Shown here: positions 32,857 through 45,084 of the stretch, piece after piece
How the letters are laid out: each line of letters begins with the position of its first letter
Numbering within the stretch: position 1 is the stretch's first letter
NCBI GenBank assembly: GCA_024734495.1
Contig: JALMQS010000225.1
Span: 18,366,573 to 18,430,572 of the forward strand
Source of the DNA: Forficula auricularia
Taxonomy: Eukaryota; Arthropoda; Insecta; Dermaptera; Forficulidae
Direction: 5' to 3'
DNA length: 64,000 bases
Position numbers and translations under genes: made by a program
The notes under the pieces: model-generated
The model's input: only the letters and a program-made list of their open reading frames with translations
Told to the model about the DNA's origin: nothing
Database searches by the model: none

Positions 32857-33173
32857 TACAGTTTAGGACACGGGGAGACCATTGGTGCAAAATTGTGCAG
32901 ATAAGAGCCAGGGGGAGGGGCTATTTTTATCCATTTTCAATATTTATTTAGAAGGTAACAAGATTTATTTATATTTATCAAGGGACGTATTTCGATTATA
33001 GATTTACTTCTGGAGTTTTATCATCTTTTTTGAATTTCATTGGATAGAAACGCAAAACCAATCACCCATAGATAATGCTGTATGGGAGAATATTTTATTT
33101 TATTTTCATTTTTTTTCTTTTTATTTGTTTATTTATTTTTTCAAAAAAAAATAACAAAAATAAATTAGTTTTT

Positions 33174-33945
33174 ATACCATCCTTTATATTCATATTTTTA
33201 TAATAAACGAATTTTAGTCCCCTGTATATCCATATTTTTATGCTAAATGAATTTTAGTCCATCCTGTACATTCATATTTTTATAGTAAATGAATTTTAGT
33301 CCACCATGTATATCCATATTTTTATAATAAATGAATTTTAGTCCATCCTGTATATTCATATTTTTATAGTAAATGAATTTTAGTCCACCCTGTATATTCA
33401 TATTTTTATAATAAACGAATTTTAGTCTACCCTGTATATCCATATTTTTATGCTAAATGAATTTTAGTCCATCCTGTACATTCATATTTTTATAGTAAAT
33501 GAATTTTAGTCCACCGTGTATATCCATATTTTTATAATAAATGAATTTTAGTCCATCCTGTATATTCATATTTTTATAGTAAATGAATTTTAGTCCACCC
33601 TGTATATTCATATTTTTATAATAAACGAATTTAAGTCTACCCTGTATATCCATATTTTTATATCAAATGAATTTTAGTCCATCCTGTATATTCATATTTT
33701 TATAGTAAATGAATTTTAGTCCACCCTGTATATTCATATTTTTATAATAAATGAATTTTAATCCACCCTGTATATTCATATTTTTATAGCAAATGAATTT
33801 TAGTCCATCCTGTATATTCATATTTTTATAGTAAATGAATTTTAGTCCACCCTGTATATTCATATTTTTATAATATATGAATTTTAGTCCACCCTGTATA
33901 TCCATATTTTTATAGCAAATGAATTTTAGTCCATCCTGTATATAA
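33174..33945. repeat. 42-bp satellite array 1 with 210-bp higher order
   Basis: About 18 units of a 42-bp repeat (consensus includes catatttttataataaatg and attttagtccaccctgtata). Variants recur every five units, so blocks 33243-33443 and 33453-33653 give identical minus translations 210 bp apart. Because 42 is a multiple of three, an open frame (NMNIQDGLKFIYYK repeated) runs through it. That is an artefact of unit length rather than a gene. Confidence 0.92.
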
Positions 33946-34585
33946 TACCTGAAACCTCAAAACATTTCCGCAACCAGGATTTTGTCCTGTGGTGGGGGCG
34001 GGGGGGGGGGCTAACACACACACACATACAGGCTGATTCACGGTCGATGGCACGTTAGACGTTTATGAAAAACGGAAAGCAGGATTTTTCTGAAAATTTA
34101 GCACCTTACATTTTCTTACCTGTTCTATCTATGTAAAATATTTTCAGCATTCCAACGTTTCGGCTTCCATCGAAAAGTAGTAACAACTTTATTTTTTTAA
34201 ATGGAACACCCCGTATATTAACACGTTTTTAGAACCGCTCTTTTATTAAAATACTTTTTTGTTAATGTTGACCTATATAGTATCTCTATCGGTTTTCGAG
34301 ATAAAAAATAATTTGTGTTAAATATGGTCCAAAACATGGACCTAATTAAACTTAAATAAATTAGTGCTCTCAATTCATGAAAAGTAGATATTTTGGTGGT
34401 AGTTTAGACACACCCGAAGTATTTAATTTACGCAGAGAAATCGACTCCATATTATACAGGGGGTACTAAGATTTCGATTATTTCTGTTATTCATAAAAGG
34501 ACTCAAAAGTTCGTTTTTTCAAATGAGATCCCCCATATATTACTCAATAAATTGAAAGAGGAAGAAAAATGCGTTTTATCTTTTT
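33946..34585. other. Spacer with G run and short repeats
   Basis: Contains a G-rich run (33993-34010), a CA/CACA stretch and a gaacaccccgtatatt string of the kind that ends many TIR elements. No element boundary can be fixed. Confidence 0.35.
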
Positions 34586-35183
34586 TTCAACTCTTGGTTC
34601 ACTATCAAAACGAGTCTGGTCCCAATTGCACCAAAATAGGGCAGTGACCGGATAAAAGTTTTAACTTTCGCTTTCATTTAATGTTAACATATAAACATTC
34701 TAAATAAAATTTATTGTTGAATATCTGAACAAAATTCATCTGTTTCGATTCCCCAAAGAATGAGACATATGGGAATTATAGTAAATTTATAAGAACCATA
34801 CTATTAGGAAAATAGAAGAAAAGCGTGGCTAAGCTAAAGAGTTGAATATATATAAAATTTGATTATAGGATCTAGTCAGGGGATCCATCGCCTAAATGGA
34901 GAAGGCATCTGCGGGCTTAGCGCGGGAATCGAAACAGATGAATTTTGTTTAGATATTCAATAATAAATTTTATTTAGAATGTTTATATGTTAACATTAAA
35001 TGAAAGCGAAAGTTAAAACTTTTATCCGGTCACTGCCCTATTTTGGTGCAATTGGGGCCAGACTCGTTTTGATAGTGAACCAAGAGTTGAAAAAAGGTAT
35101 AGGACCCAGCCGATCCGATATCTTCCGCGTTAAGCCCGCAGATGCCTTCTCCATTTAGGCGATGGATCCCCTGACTATCTTAT
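34586..35183. repeat. Double nested inverted repeat
   Basis: Segment 34586-34749 is the inverse of 34932-35095 (about 164 bp, nearly identical). Segment 34866-34905 is the inverse of about 35130-35180 (atggatcccctgact). The two palindromes interlock, so two alternative hairpins are possible. No coding frame is present. Confidence 0.75.
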
Positions 35184-35189
35184 AAACGA

Positions 35190-35515
35190 GTTCTGGGTTG
35201 TTTTTTATAAAAGATTTGTATTTTTTTTAATTTATATAGTATATGTAAATATAAAAACATTTTTGTAAAATGTCAAAAATAATCTTTTGACAATTTCAAA
35301 ATTAAATAATTTAAATTAATATTATATTTCAAAGTCTTGTTTTTAAATTATTAAACTTCGAAATTCTCAAAACTTTATTTTTGGCATTTTATGAAAATGT
35401 TGTCATTTTTGTTTTGTTGTAGGGTTCAATTTATTGTAGCCTACGCAAATATCAAACAGTGAAAAAGGCAAAATTTTCCAGGTTTTGATAAAAAAGACAA
35501 TCTCAAATTACATGA
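35190..35515 (+). repeat. PLE terminal-repeat fragment
   Basis: The inverse of 11743-12065 next to the PLE relic, with few differences. It starts just past where the hammerhead-like unit would be, so the ribozyme core is not included. Confidence 0.65.
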
Positions 35516-35519
35516 CAAA

Positions 35520-37990
35520 ATAACATATCATTATTTTTTTATTATCAATCGAATATTAAAGACTCCAGTCTCTTGACAAATAGTTATTCTAGACAAAATC
35601 GATCTTAAGAAATATTCTCACTTCTCCAACAACATACACAAAACTTTGTCATTTATACACATGAAAGGGAAGTCTTCCATCGAAGTCCCCCTTAATTGAA
35701 TTTATTAGTCCACTTGTGCAGAATGGCGCGCTCCTCCGTGTCTAGAATATGATTTTTCTTAAGACTCCTAGTTACTTGACTATCCAGGAGATTGATGGTT
35801 GATATATTGAATGGTTTTCAAGTTTTTTAATATGTTTGTTGTACGAGTCCTTGGTGACAAATAAGTCTAAGAGATCAGGTAATCTATATATTTGGATCTG
35901 TAGGCCAATTGCACGCAGCACACGTTTTGCCGACTCCCAACACTCTTTTGCGGTCAAATTGGAAAAGTGCCGGACCACTTCATTCGCGAATACATATATC
36001 CCCATGACTTCAAGGAACTGGAACTCTCTCCCAGCCTCTATCTTTCCCAGCACCTATGATCTTCAAACCTTCAAAACCAGGGTGCATAGACACTTACGTC
36101 TACACCCTCTCACTTAATCAACTTTCCCTTCTCTTCGGTAATGCAAGGGTCTTTCGAGATCCATAGGGGCTACACCTTTACTGGTGCACCCCTTCTTGCA
36201 TTCGATTGCATTAAAAAAAAAAAAAAAAAAAAAATAAGTCGGTTTACCGGTAGATATAACATTGTAGCCTTTATTTGATATTGTTTTGAATAGGTTTCTG
36301 CCTTTAGGGTTTATTACTTTAGACCCAAAAGATTTGAGTTGAAGCCTCCGCCAGCAATGAATTTTGGGCCAAGAGAACTAAAAAAATTTGTAAACTGTTC
36401 TATTGATATATTGTGTCTGGGAGGACAGTAGATAGCGCTAACTTCACTGTGTGATCCATTTAAGTCTGTAATTAATATTGATGTTGCTTGTATATAGTCT
36501 TTTCCCATTTTTCCAATTCATGATGATATATTGATTTTTTAATAATTATTGCAGTACCTACCTGCATGTGCCCTATCGTCTGGGTGTACGGAGTGGTAGC
36601 AATTATATCCAGGGATTGAAAAATAACTCTTACTTGTAAAATGAGTTTCCGATATTAATAATATATCAATTTTTTCAGTAAATAAAAAGATTTTTATTTC
36701 ATGTCTACGTTGTGTTAACCCGTTTGCATTCCAGAGAACTATTTTATCATTATCAGACATTTTTTGATATAACTTTAGTTAGCAAGTTCAAAATTCTAAT
36801 TTGGTTTAACAATTGACTAAACAAAGATTTAAATTCGTTCATAAATGATGTTAGCATAGTATTTAGATCATTCATCTGGCTACTGTGATTTTCATGATTT
36901 CCATTTTGAACAACGCTAGCAAATGCTCTTTGTCTGTTTTGTTGAGAGTTTTGATTTAAAGGATTAGAAAAGTGAGTTTGCTGTGGAGGTTGGAGATTTG
37001 TTCTTGAATTTGTGATTGATATTTTTTGTTATCATTATAGGTTCTTATTTTGTTTTGAAATGGTAAGCCTCTTTTCTTTTGTAAATCTTTATAGGTAGAA
37101 CAACCCTTAAATTGGCCTGGTGATTTCCAGAGCAATTTGAACAAGTCGGTGGGCTATCATTGGATTTAGAGCAGCATTGCGAAAGGTGCGGGCCAGCGCA
37201 TTTTACGCACATATAAGGCTTAAAACAGTAGCTTTTTGTGTGGTTAAAGGACTGACGCCGAGTGCATTGTGGAATATCTTTATTTTTCCTGGGTGGTTCA
37301 ACTACTATTTTAGTATTTAAAAGGTATATATATCTTTATTATTTTTCACTTGGTATCGAGATCTAAGAAAAATAATGGAAAAGGTTCTTTGGAGCTTTTA
37401 TGTTTAATATTTATTATATTTCTAAAGTCGAACCCTTTTTCTGAAAGTTCGAATTTTATGTCATTGATATCCGCAGAGAGATGGAGATTTCTGAGAACTA
37501 CTCGAAATGAGCGATCTTCTTTGGGTTGGTAGGTATGGTGGACGATGTTGTTTTCTTTCAGATATTTTGATAATTTTCTGAATGAATCGATGGTAGTTAT
37601 ATTTATTTTTACTGTCGAATTTATTAATCCTTTACAAATGTATTCATTTTTATTTATAACTTTCGAAATGATATTTGCCATTTCAGAGAAGTTTAAATCG
37701 TAGATATAAATAGGTGGAGGTTTAGTAATTCTCGGTACCTGATTTAGAGAAGTGTTTTCCTTATTTGAGGTATTATTTACTTCTAAATCATCATTTGATA
37801 ATGGAACAAATTTATTCGAATGTGTAAATTCAACTTCATTCGCTGGCTGTATATTGTTCATGGAGCTAGTTCTTTTGCGTTTTGGTCTCTGCCAGGAAAT
37901 TTCCAAATTGTGTTTTTCTTCAATTCCAGTCATTTTGATTTGTCGGTAGAACTTGAGATATTTTCACAACACTTCACTGAATTTAAATGT
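35520..37990 (-). pseudogene. Jockey-like retrotransposon, gag and endonuclease, broken
   Basis: Minus-strand order: gag start at 37933, zinc knuckles, then an APE-type endonuclease. The gag frame 37933-37346 holds PPPIYIYDL, IVHHTYQPKEDRSFRVVLRN and PFPLFFLDL, matching Jockey-clade gag. Knuckles YMCVKCAGPHLSQC and CSNCSGNHQAN follow at about 37210-37100 in another frame. The endonuclease frames (36760-36539, 36508-36314) read LWNANGLTQRRHEIK, DILLISETHFTSK, AIYCPPRH and FIAGGGFNSN, where GGDFN is expected: the Asp is replaced by Gly. It continues to STGKPT at 36240 and resumes at 35910 (RLPDLLDLFVTK) across a younger LINE. RT is absent. Confidence 0.85.
35905..36235 (+). mobile_element. LINE J1 3' fragment inserted in the Jockey-like element
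   Basis: Plus-strand frame [19 protein letters not shown] and [17 protein letters not shown], then the J1 3' UTR and a 22-base A run at 36211-36234. It splits the endonuclease frame of the older minus element between STGKPT and the RLPDLLDLF block. Confidence 0.85.
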
Positions 37991-38545
37991 ACAATTAAGT
38001 TTTGATTTTAAGCCAGGGCATAGCCCCCATTTGAAAAATAAATTTATGAAAATTTTTATATCAATATCTATTTATATTGGAATAGATAAGACTTGGCTCA
38101 GAGGTCAGAAGATTAGTATTTGATCCGTCCTGCTCGAAAGCCAATATAGAACTGTGTGCTTAATTTATAGTCAAAATATTTTTTCATTTTCATTTCTTAA
38201 TTTTTTCTTTATACTTTCATTATTTCCCTTATTCTGGGGGGGATTCAGCCCTCTTACCCCCCCCCTGGGTGGTTCCACCACTTCCTCAAAATATATTTAC
38301 TTTCACTACAAACACACACACATGTTCAATTACCTTAAGTTAATTTCCAATACCCACATTCTGAGCTTGTTCAAATAGTCTCCAATTGACTCTTTTGTTA
38401 AGCGGTCTCAGTTAAATGAAATGTGTTACACACACGACTTTTACTTACGTAAAACTATAATAAGCAGAAAGAAAGAAAATTATATTTAATGGTTTCTTTA
38501 ATTCTATGCATATAATTAATAAAAGGAATGAAAAGTTGTTTATTA
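37991..38545. other. Spacer, nothing recognised
   Basis: AT-rich with pyrimidine runs and a short GC-rich piece at 38236-38280. No gene or defined repeat was found. Confidence 0.45.
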
Positions 38546-38657
38546 GTGAGGGTAGAGTCAGCTGAGAAGGTGGATGAAGGTGGAGAGACCATATTGTAAT
38601 ATTCCCAGTCGATGTTTCATACGTTAAAATGTCTGAAACACACTGTCTCTATCACAA

Positions 38658-38688
<31 letters not shown>

Positions 38689-38940
38689 GCTTTTCTCCGC
38701 TATCCCTGTTTTCTAAACCACTGCCCCTATCTACCCCCCACCCCTATACCTGCCTTATTCTCCCTGTCTATCTCTCCCTTATATCCAGAGCAATTAGTTC
38801 AAGATATTCTTAGCTTATCTTCCGAGATAATCTTAATCGGCTTAAAATAGTACGTCATACTATTTTTACTTATCACTTTTAATTATTTAATAATGACAAT
38901 AATGAAAATATTATCTAACTTTAAAAAATTTCTATAGAAA

Positions 38941-39258
38941 TTCAAGAGAGATGGTCTACTACTTGATCTAAGATGTTATGGAATATTTTTATTATGTCAG
39001 AAGAGTTGATTCACCCCTTCGGGAAACGAACGTACCCAAATGCCAAAAGAGTACAATCCGGGCACTTATTTGGCTTGATTCTTTGAGTAAAAAATGTTTT
39101 AAGCCTGTTATATGTCAGATGTCGACCGGAGGAGCCAAGCTCCCGAATTGCACTCTTTTTGCATTCGGTGTCGTTTCCCGAAGGGATGAAACAACCCTTC
39201 TGACATAATAAAAATAATCCATAACATCTCGAATCGTGTAGTTGATCATCTCCCCTGA
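38941..39258. repeat. Fold-back with internal tRNA-like segment, copy 2
   Basis: Counterpart of 13186-13497. Arms with tatgtcagaagagttgattc enclose the degraded tRNA-like piece. Slightly better preserved here (caccccttcgggaaacgaac). Confidence 0.6.
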
Positions 39259-39804
39259 ATTTCTATGTCAATTCTTGAAAAGTATACCTTTAAAAATTTG
39301 TATTTGTATTTAATAAGGAGAGAATGAACTAATATTGGAATTTTTACAGCGTAAATACGCAATACGCCTCTGAAATCAGACATTCCCGTATTATCTATTA
39401 GTCATTAAAATTATTTAAATATTCAAATTTTTTCAATTTGAAAATGAAGATGATTATTACGAATTAATTGATCAAGGGATATAATAATTTCTCATTTAAA
39501 TTATTTTTCATTTAATCAAAAATGCAGTGAAATATTTTATTTAATCGACTATTGAATTTTAATTAATTGTGACGACAGTTTATGTCTATTGGATCTTTTT
39601 TCTTTTCAATGGATAAAATATTTAATAAATAAGACTAATATAATTCGAAGATAATTTAATCATGGAGAATTCACATAGTAAAAAAACTACTTTTTTCCTT
39701 TTTTTTTAAGATAATTGATTTGAGAATTTTTCAGTAAGAAGGTTATTGGTTTCAAAAAATCGTAGGTTACTAAAACTTTTCACTTAACTTAATTCATTTA
39801 TCTT

Positions 39805-40110
39805 TGTTAACGTTTTGGTTCCTGGTAGAGTAACCATCATCATCAGGTCACAGTAGATTTTTAATCTCTAACGTCCTAATCTGCTAAAGAATGATAATTA
39901 ATTGTGACGGCAATTATTTTTATTTAACGTGAATTTTATTTTATTTATTGTCGTTTCTTGTTAACTTTTCTGTTCCTCCTGTAAGTAACCTTCATCACCA
40001 AGTCATAGACATATATTTAACCTAATGAATAGGTACAAAATTTTAATTAGTATAATACAATTTAATACTTTGTGATCGTTTCGATCCCTGATTTAGTGAG
40101 GACGTCACAG
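39805..40110 (-). repeat. Tandem hammerhead-like units, copy B
   Basis: Counterpart of 14090-14396, three units on the minus strand. The middle unit has lost GAAACGTT (now GAAAAGTT), so decay is independent in the two copies. Confidence 0.45.
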
Positions 40111-41721
40111 AATTGATTTTATGAATTTATTATTTTATTTTATTATTTTATAAAAATTATATTTTTCAAGATATTATTTGTTTTGTCAAAATGTCTGTTA
40201 GTACGTAGATACTTTAATTTGGTTGAGTTTGGTCCAAAGAGTTAGTTCGCCTCAAAGTATAGCCATATGTCGGGATAGGATTTTGGCATTTCCGTTCGAT
40301 TCCCTGCAGAGTATTTCTACCCCTTCTGGTATGCTCGTCCAATCAAAATTATCTAATAAAATCTTTTTTTGATATACTTAAGTAAATTCTCTTTTCATTT
40401 TGATTAAGCTGACGCTTAAAAAACATAATTATTGTACATACTTATATATAAATATACATATAATATCAATATTAAATTAAATTATAAATACAAATAATGA
40501 TTTTAAGAATATTACACATCATCTCTGTTAATGAGTATTGTTCTTATCGAGCGACTCGGTTTCAGGGTAAGCTCAGAAACAACTCCAACGTTTTCAGGAC
40601 TGTCTAAAGATTTCACTCGATATTTCGTAAATAAAGCCGCCAATACGAGTTTCATTTCAATCATTGCAAATTTTTGTCCTAAAAAAATTATTATTAATGT
40701 ATTTTTATTTAATGTAAAAGTTTTTTCTAGGTACCCACCCCATGGTGTATTTTTTAAAGTAAAAAGTCTCAGTGAGTCAGTGCATAATTCATGAAGATGA
40801 CTAAATAAAGAATGAAAGAAATGAGTGGAAAAAAATAAATTTTATATAAATTTTTACCCATTTTTGAGTTAACGAGATCACAGATAGATCAAATCTTGGA
40901 GCACTTTTTTTAAATTTGGACTTCCCAATATAGGAATATTTTTGAAAACATATATCTAACTAAAAAAATATTGTATCCTTTCTATTAAAATTCAATTTCA
41001 ATTTGATATAGTATTTATATTTTCTGAGATCCCATTCCAAAACTTCCCTATATCGAATTTCCTATTTCTGGTGCCAAGTTGGCTTTCCATGGTTATTATA
41101 AAAGCTACTCACTTCAATATTAAATAATATTAATTATATCCAAGTTCTAACTTACCAATACAGTTTCTTGGTCCAGCGCTAAATGGTATATAAGCAAATG
41201 GATTTCGATTTTCAGAATTTTCTGGTAAAAATCGATCTGGGTCAAATTTCAGAGGTTCCGGAAAAAGCTTTGGATTACGATGTATAAGATATGGAATAAT
41301 AGGAATATTTACACCTGGAGGAATTGTTAATCCATCTGAAAAAAAAAACATTAAAAATTATAAATCAAGCATTGAATAGTAGATTTCGTTAAAAATAAAA
41401 TAAAAACTTTGATTCAAAAGATGAGATCGTCAATCCATCTTAAAAAATAAATAAATAAACCATCTACTTTGAATGATAGCTATCACAAAAAAATCATAAA
41501 ATATCATTATCATCATCGAGTATCATCGAGCCTACTTTAACAATTAGGTATACTTAGTCTGGTTTGGAATAGCTACCCGACTTTACTAAACTCTTTGATT
41601 TTTCTAAAGTCTCACATTCTATAATATATCTTTCATTATATGGGAAGAATATTCCAAACTAGGTCTTCCCCTCTTCTTTACCACTTTACCCTGTATAAAA
41701 ATTTTTTAAGAAAAAAATAAA

Positions 41722-42437
41722 AACCGACTTCAAAAAATTAAATGCAACAAATATAAAAATACACTAAAAGGTATAAAATAATTATTATCTTATTTAGTTA
41801 CAACTAAACGACGAAATATTAACACGAAATTACTTTTTAAAGTCGGTGCCAAACAAACTATACCTATAAGCGAGCGTACCCGCCAAACGTACTAAGTAAG
41901 ATCCGTCGAGTGCGATTCATAAAAGGTATATGTTTGGCACCAACTTCAAAAAGTAATTTCGTGTTAATATTTCGTCGTTTAGTTGTAACTAAATAAGATA
42001 ATAATTATTTTATACCTTTTAGTGTATTTTTATATTTGTTGCATTTAATTTTTGAAGTCGGTTTTATTTTTTCTTAAAAATTTTTATTTTTCTCTTTTTA
42101 GTGATGTTATTAATAGTGATTATATCATCAGAACTTGACCAAATTAATATGACACCATCCTAAGACACCCCCTTTCGGATAAAAAAAGAACCATCGAAAT
42201 CGGTTCATAAACAAAGAGGTTAGGTCTAAACAAACCTAATAAAAAAGGTCTAATACCTATGAAAAAAAATCGAAAAAAAAATGGGACCAATCGGAAGCTA
42301 GACTGGACCCAATGCAAAAAAAATTTTCAAAATCGGTTGACAATTGGCGGAGATATGAGGTAACATAGGCACAAAAAAAAAAAAAAAAAAAAAAATTCAA
42401 TCGAATAGAGAACCTCCTCCTTTTTTGAGAGTCGGTT
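41722..42437. mobile_element. AACCGACTTC fold-back element E3 (reverse orientation)
   Basis: Palindromic part first (41722-42065), unique part after, ending in GTCGGTT. It faces E4 across about 115 bp of native intron. Absent from copy A. Confidence 0.75.
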
Positions 42438-42552
42438 AAAAATATCCTCCATGTCTTAATGTGTGTCCTATTATTTGAGTTCTTCTCTTCTTCAGATTAT
42501 TCTACAGTGTTATATTTGCTTTATTTTTTTTTTCAAGAACTTCCTCTTTTTT

Positions 42553-43273
42553 AACCGACTTCAAAAAAGGAGGAGGTTCTCTATTCGATTGAATTTTTTT
42601 TTTTTTTATTTTTTTGTGCCTATGTTACCTCATATCTCCGCCAATTGTCAACCGATTTTGAAATTTTTTTTGCATTGGGTCCAGTCTAGCTTCCGATTGG
42701 TCCCATTTTTTTTTCGATTTTTTCATAGGTATTAGACCTTTTTTATTAGGTTTGTTTAGTTTGTTAGACCTAACCTCTTTGTTTATGAACCGATTTCGAT
42801 GGTTCTTTTTTTATCCGAAAGGGGGTGTCTTAGGGATGGTGTCATATTAATTTGGTCAAGTTCTGATGATATAATCACTATTAATAACATCACTAAAAAG
42901 AGAAAAATAAAAATTTTTAAGAAAAAAATAAAAACCGACTTCAAAAATTAAGTGCAACAAATATAAAAATACACTAAAAGGTATAAAATAATTATTATCT
43001 TATTTAGTTACAACTAAACGACGAAATATTAACACGAAATTACTTTTTGAAGTTGGTGCCAAACATATACCTTTTATGAATCGCACTCGACGGATCTTAC
43101 TTAGTACGTTTGGCGGGTACGCTCGCTTATAGGTATAGTTTGTTTGGCACCGACTTTAAAAAGTAATTTCGTGTTAATATTTCGTCGTTTAGTTGTAACT
43201 AAATAAGATAATAATTATTTTATACCTTTTAGTGTATTTTTATATTTGTTGCACTTAATTTTTGAAGTCGGTT
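42553..43273. mobile_element. AACCGACTTC fold-back element E4
   Basis: Forward orientation. It inserted at the string cttcctctttt, which in copy A (16722-16735) is continuous with gtaattcta. E3 and E4 together form a large imperfect palindrome of about 1.5 kb. Confidence 0.75.
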
Positions 43274-43612
43274 TTTATTTTTTTCTTAAAAATTTTTGGA
43301 ATTCTATTAACCCGGTCGATCTTCAATTTTCTTCTGTAGCACCATATTTCGAAAACCTCGAGACTCTCTCTATCTCTCTTCAATCGTCCAGGCTTCACAT
43401 CCGTACATAAAAAATGACTGCGTAACATTTCGTTATTAAATGAGTTGAACATATCTATTCAAAAACAACTTTCAGACGATTTTACTTTGTGAAGTAAAAT
43501 GAACGTATTTCAGAAGAAAATATTGTTATGGAAAACATTATTAATGATTTGCAAATGTTTCCAAATCTTGAAGAATTCATGAAATATATAAATAATTTTT
43601 AAGAAAAAATAA

Positions 43613-44302
43613 AACCGACTTAAATGCAACAAATAAAATAGACTAAAAGGTATAAAATAATTATTATCTTATTTCGATACAACTAAACGACGAAATATTA
43701 ACATGAAATTACTTTTTGAAGTCGGTGCCAAATATACCTTTTATGAATCGCACTCGACGGATCTTACTTAGTACGTTTGGCGGGTACGGTCGCTTATAGG
43801 TATAGTTTGTTTGGCACCGACTTCAAAAAGTAATTTCATGTTAATATTTCATCGTTTAGTTGTTACTAAATAAGATAATAATTATTTTATACCTTTTAGT
43901 GTATTTTATTTGTTGCATTTAATTTTTTGAAGTCGGTTTTATTTTTTTCTTAAAAATTATTTTTATTTTTCTCTTTTTAGTGATGTTATTAATAGTGATC
44001 ATATCATCAGAACTTGACCAAATTAATATGACACCATCTCTAAGATACTCACTTTACAATAAAAAACGAATCATCGAAATCTGTTCATAAACAAAGAAGT
44101 TAGGCCTGAACAAACCTAACAAAATAGGTCTAATACCAATGAAAAAAAAACGGGACCAATCGGAAGCTAGACTGAAGCCAATGCAAAAGAAAATTTCAAA
44201 TTCGGTTTACAATTGGCGGAGATATGAGGTAACATAGACACAAAAAAAAAAAAAAAAAAAAATCAGTCGAATAGAGAACCTCCTCCTTTTTGAAGTCCGT
44301 TA
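43613..44302. mobile_element. AACCGACTTC fold-back element E5 (reverse orientation)
   Basis: Inserted at gaattcatgaaa; copy A (17020-17036) is uninterrupted there. The palindromic part comes first. Terminal GTCGGTT is mutated to GTCCGTT. Confidence 0.72.
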
Positions 44303-44783
44303 ACAAAGACGTCAACCGACAGATAATAGGTCTTGTTCAACAGAACTTGAGGTCACTCAAAGATTCTTTTGAACATTATAATCCAATATAGATAGTAAAT
44401 CTATTTCCTTCAAATATTGAGGTTGCGGTGACATCATCATCGGAGCCAAGGAAGAGTAATATAATTTTAAGCCAAGAGCAGCAAATGCAGGACTAATTTT
44501 TAAATTATTATTACTTATTACTCTCTTTGTATTACTGTCAAATAAATGTAAATAAATTTATTAATTTATAAATAAATATATATGTACCATGTACCTATAT
44601 CATACTCAATGATCGTAATTAATTTGTACTTTAAGAATTATGCTAATGATCGGCGAAATTTCAAATTGCGAATTTTTAGGTCCGCAATATCTAAAATGTT
44701 ACCGACCATTGCTCTAGAGCAGCGATTCTTAACAGGGGGGCCGCGAAAATATTAGAATTTTTTAAGTTTTTATTTCTTTACAA

Positions 44784-45084
44784 GAGGCGACTGTGGCTCA
44801 GTGGCTAGAGTGTCGGGTCGCTGACTCGAAGTACGCTGGTTCGAAACTGAGTCTCGGTAGATCAGATATTTGCAGTTGCCTCCTCTTGGAAAGCTATGGC
44901 AACCTACCAAGAGTATAATGCCTAGTAACCTCTCCAAACTAGCCGTTCGGAACCGGCGTTAAAAAGTAGGTCCCGTATATATATATATATATCTGTGTAA
45001 AACAACTAAACACACTCAGCACAGGTATAAGTGGAGAAGAGCCAAAACGCCAGGGAGACCTGATATGTCACTTAAAAGAAGATA
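44784..45084 (+). mobile_element. tRNA-derived SINE
   Basis: The head GCGACTGTGGCTCAGTGGCT carries an A-box-like TGGCTCAGTGG and a B-box-like GGTTCGAAACT spaced as in a tRNA. It is followed by a tRNA-unrelated body with a TA microsatellite. The 9-mer tctttacaa flanks it at 44775-44783 and 45085-45093, a target-site duplication. No matching tRNA acceptor stem, so not a functional tRNA. Confidence 0.75.

Noticed and set aside
33243..33905. Open frames encoding repeated NMNIQDGLKFIYYK units
   Set aside because: They are the translation of a 42-bp satellite. The frame stays open because the unit is a multiple of three, and there is no promoter, start context or family match.
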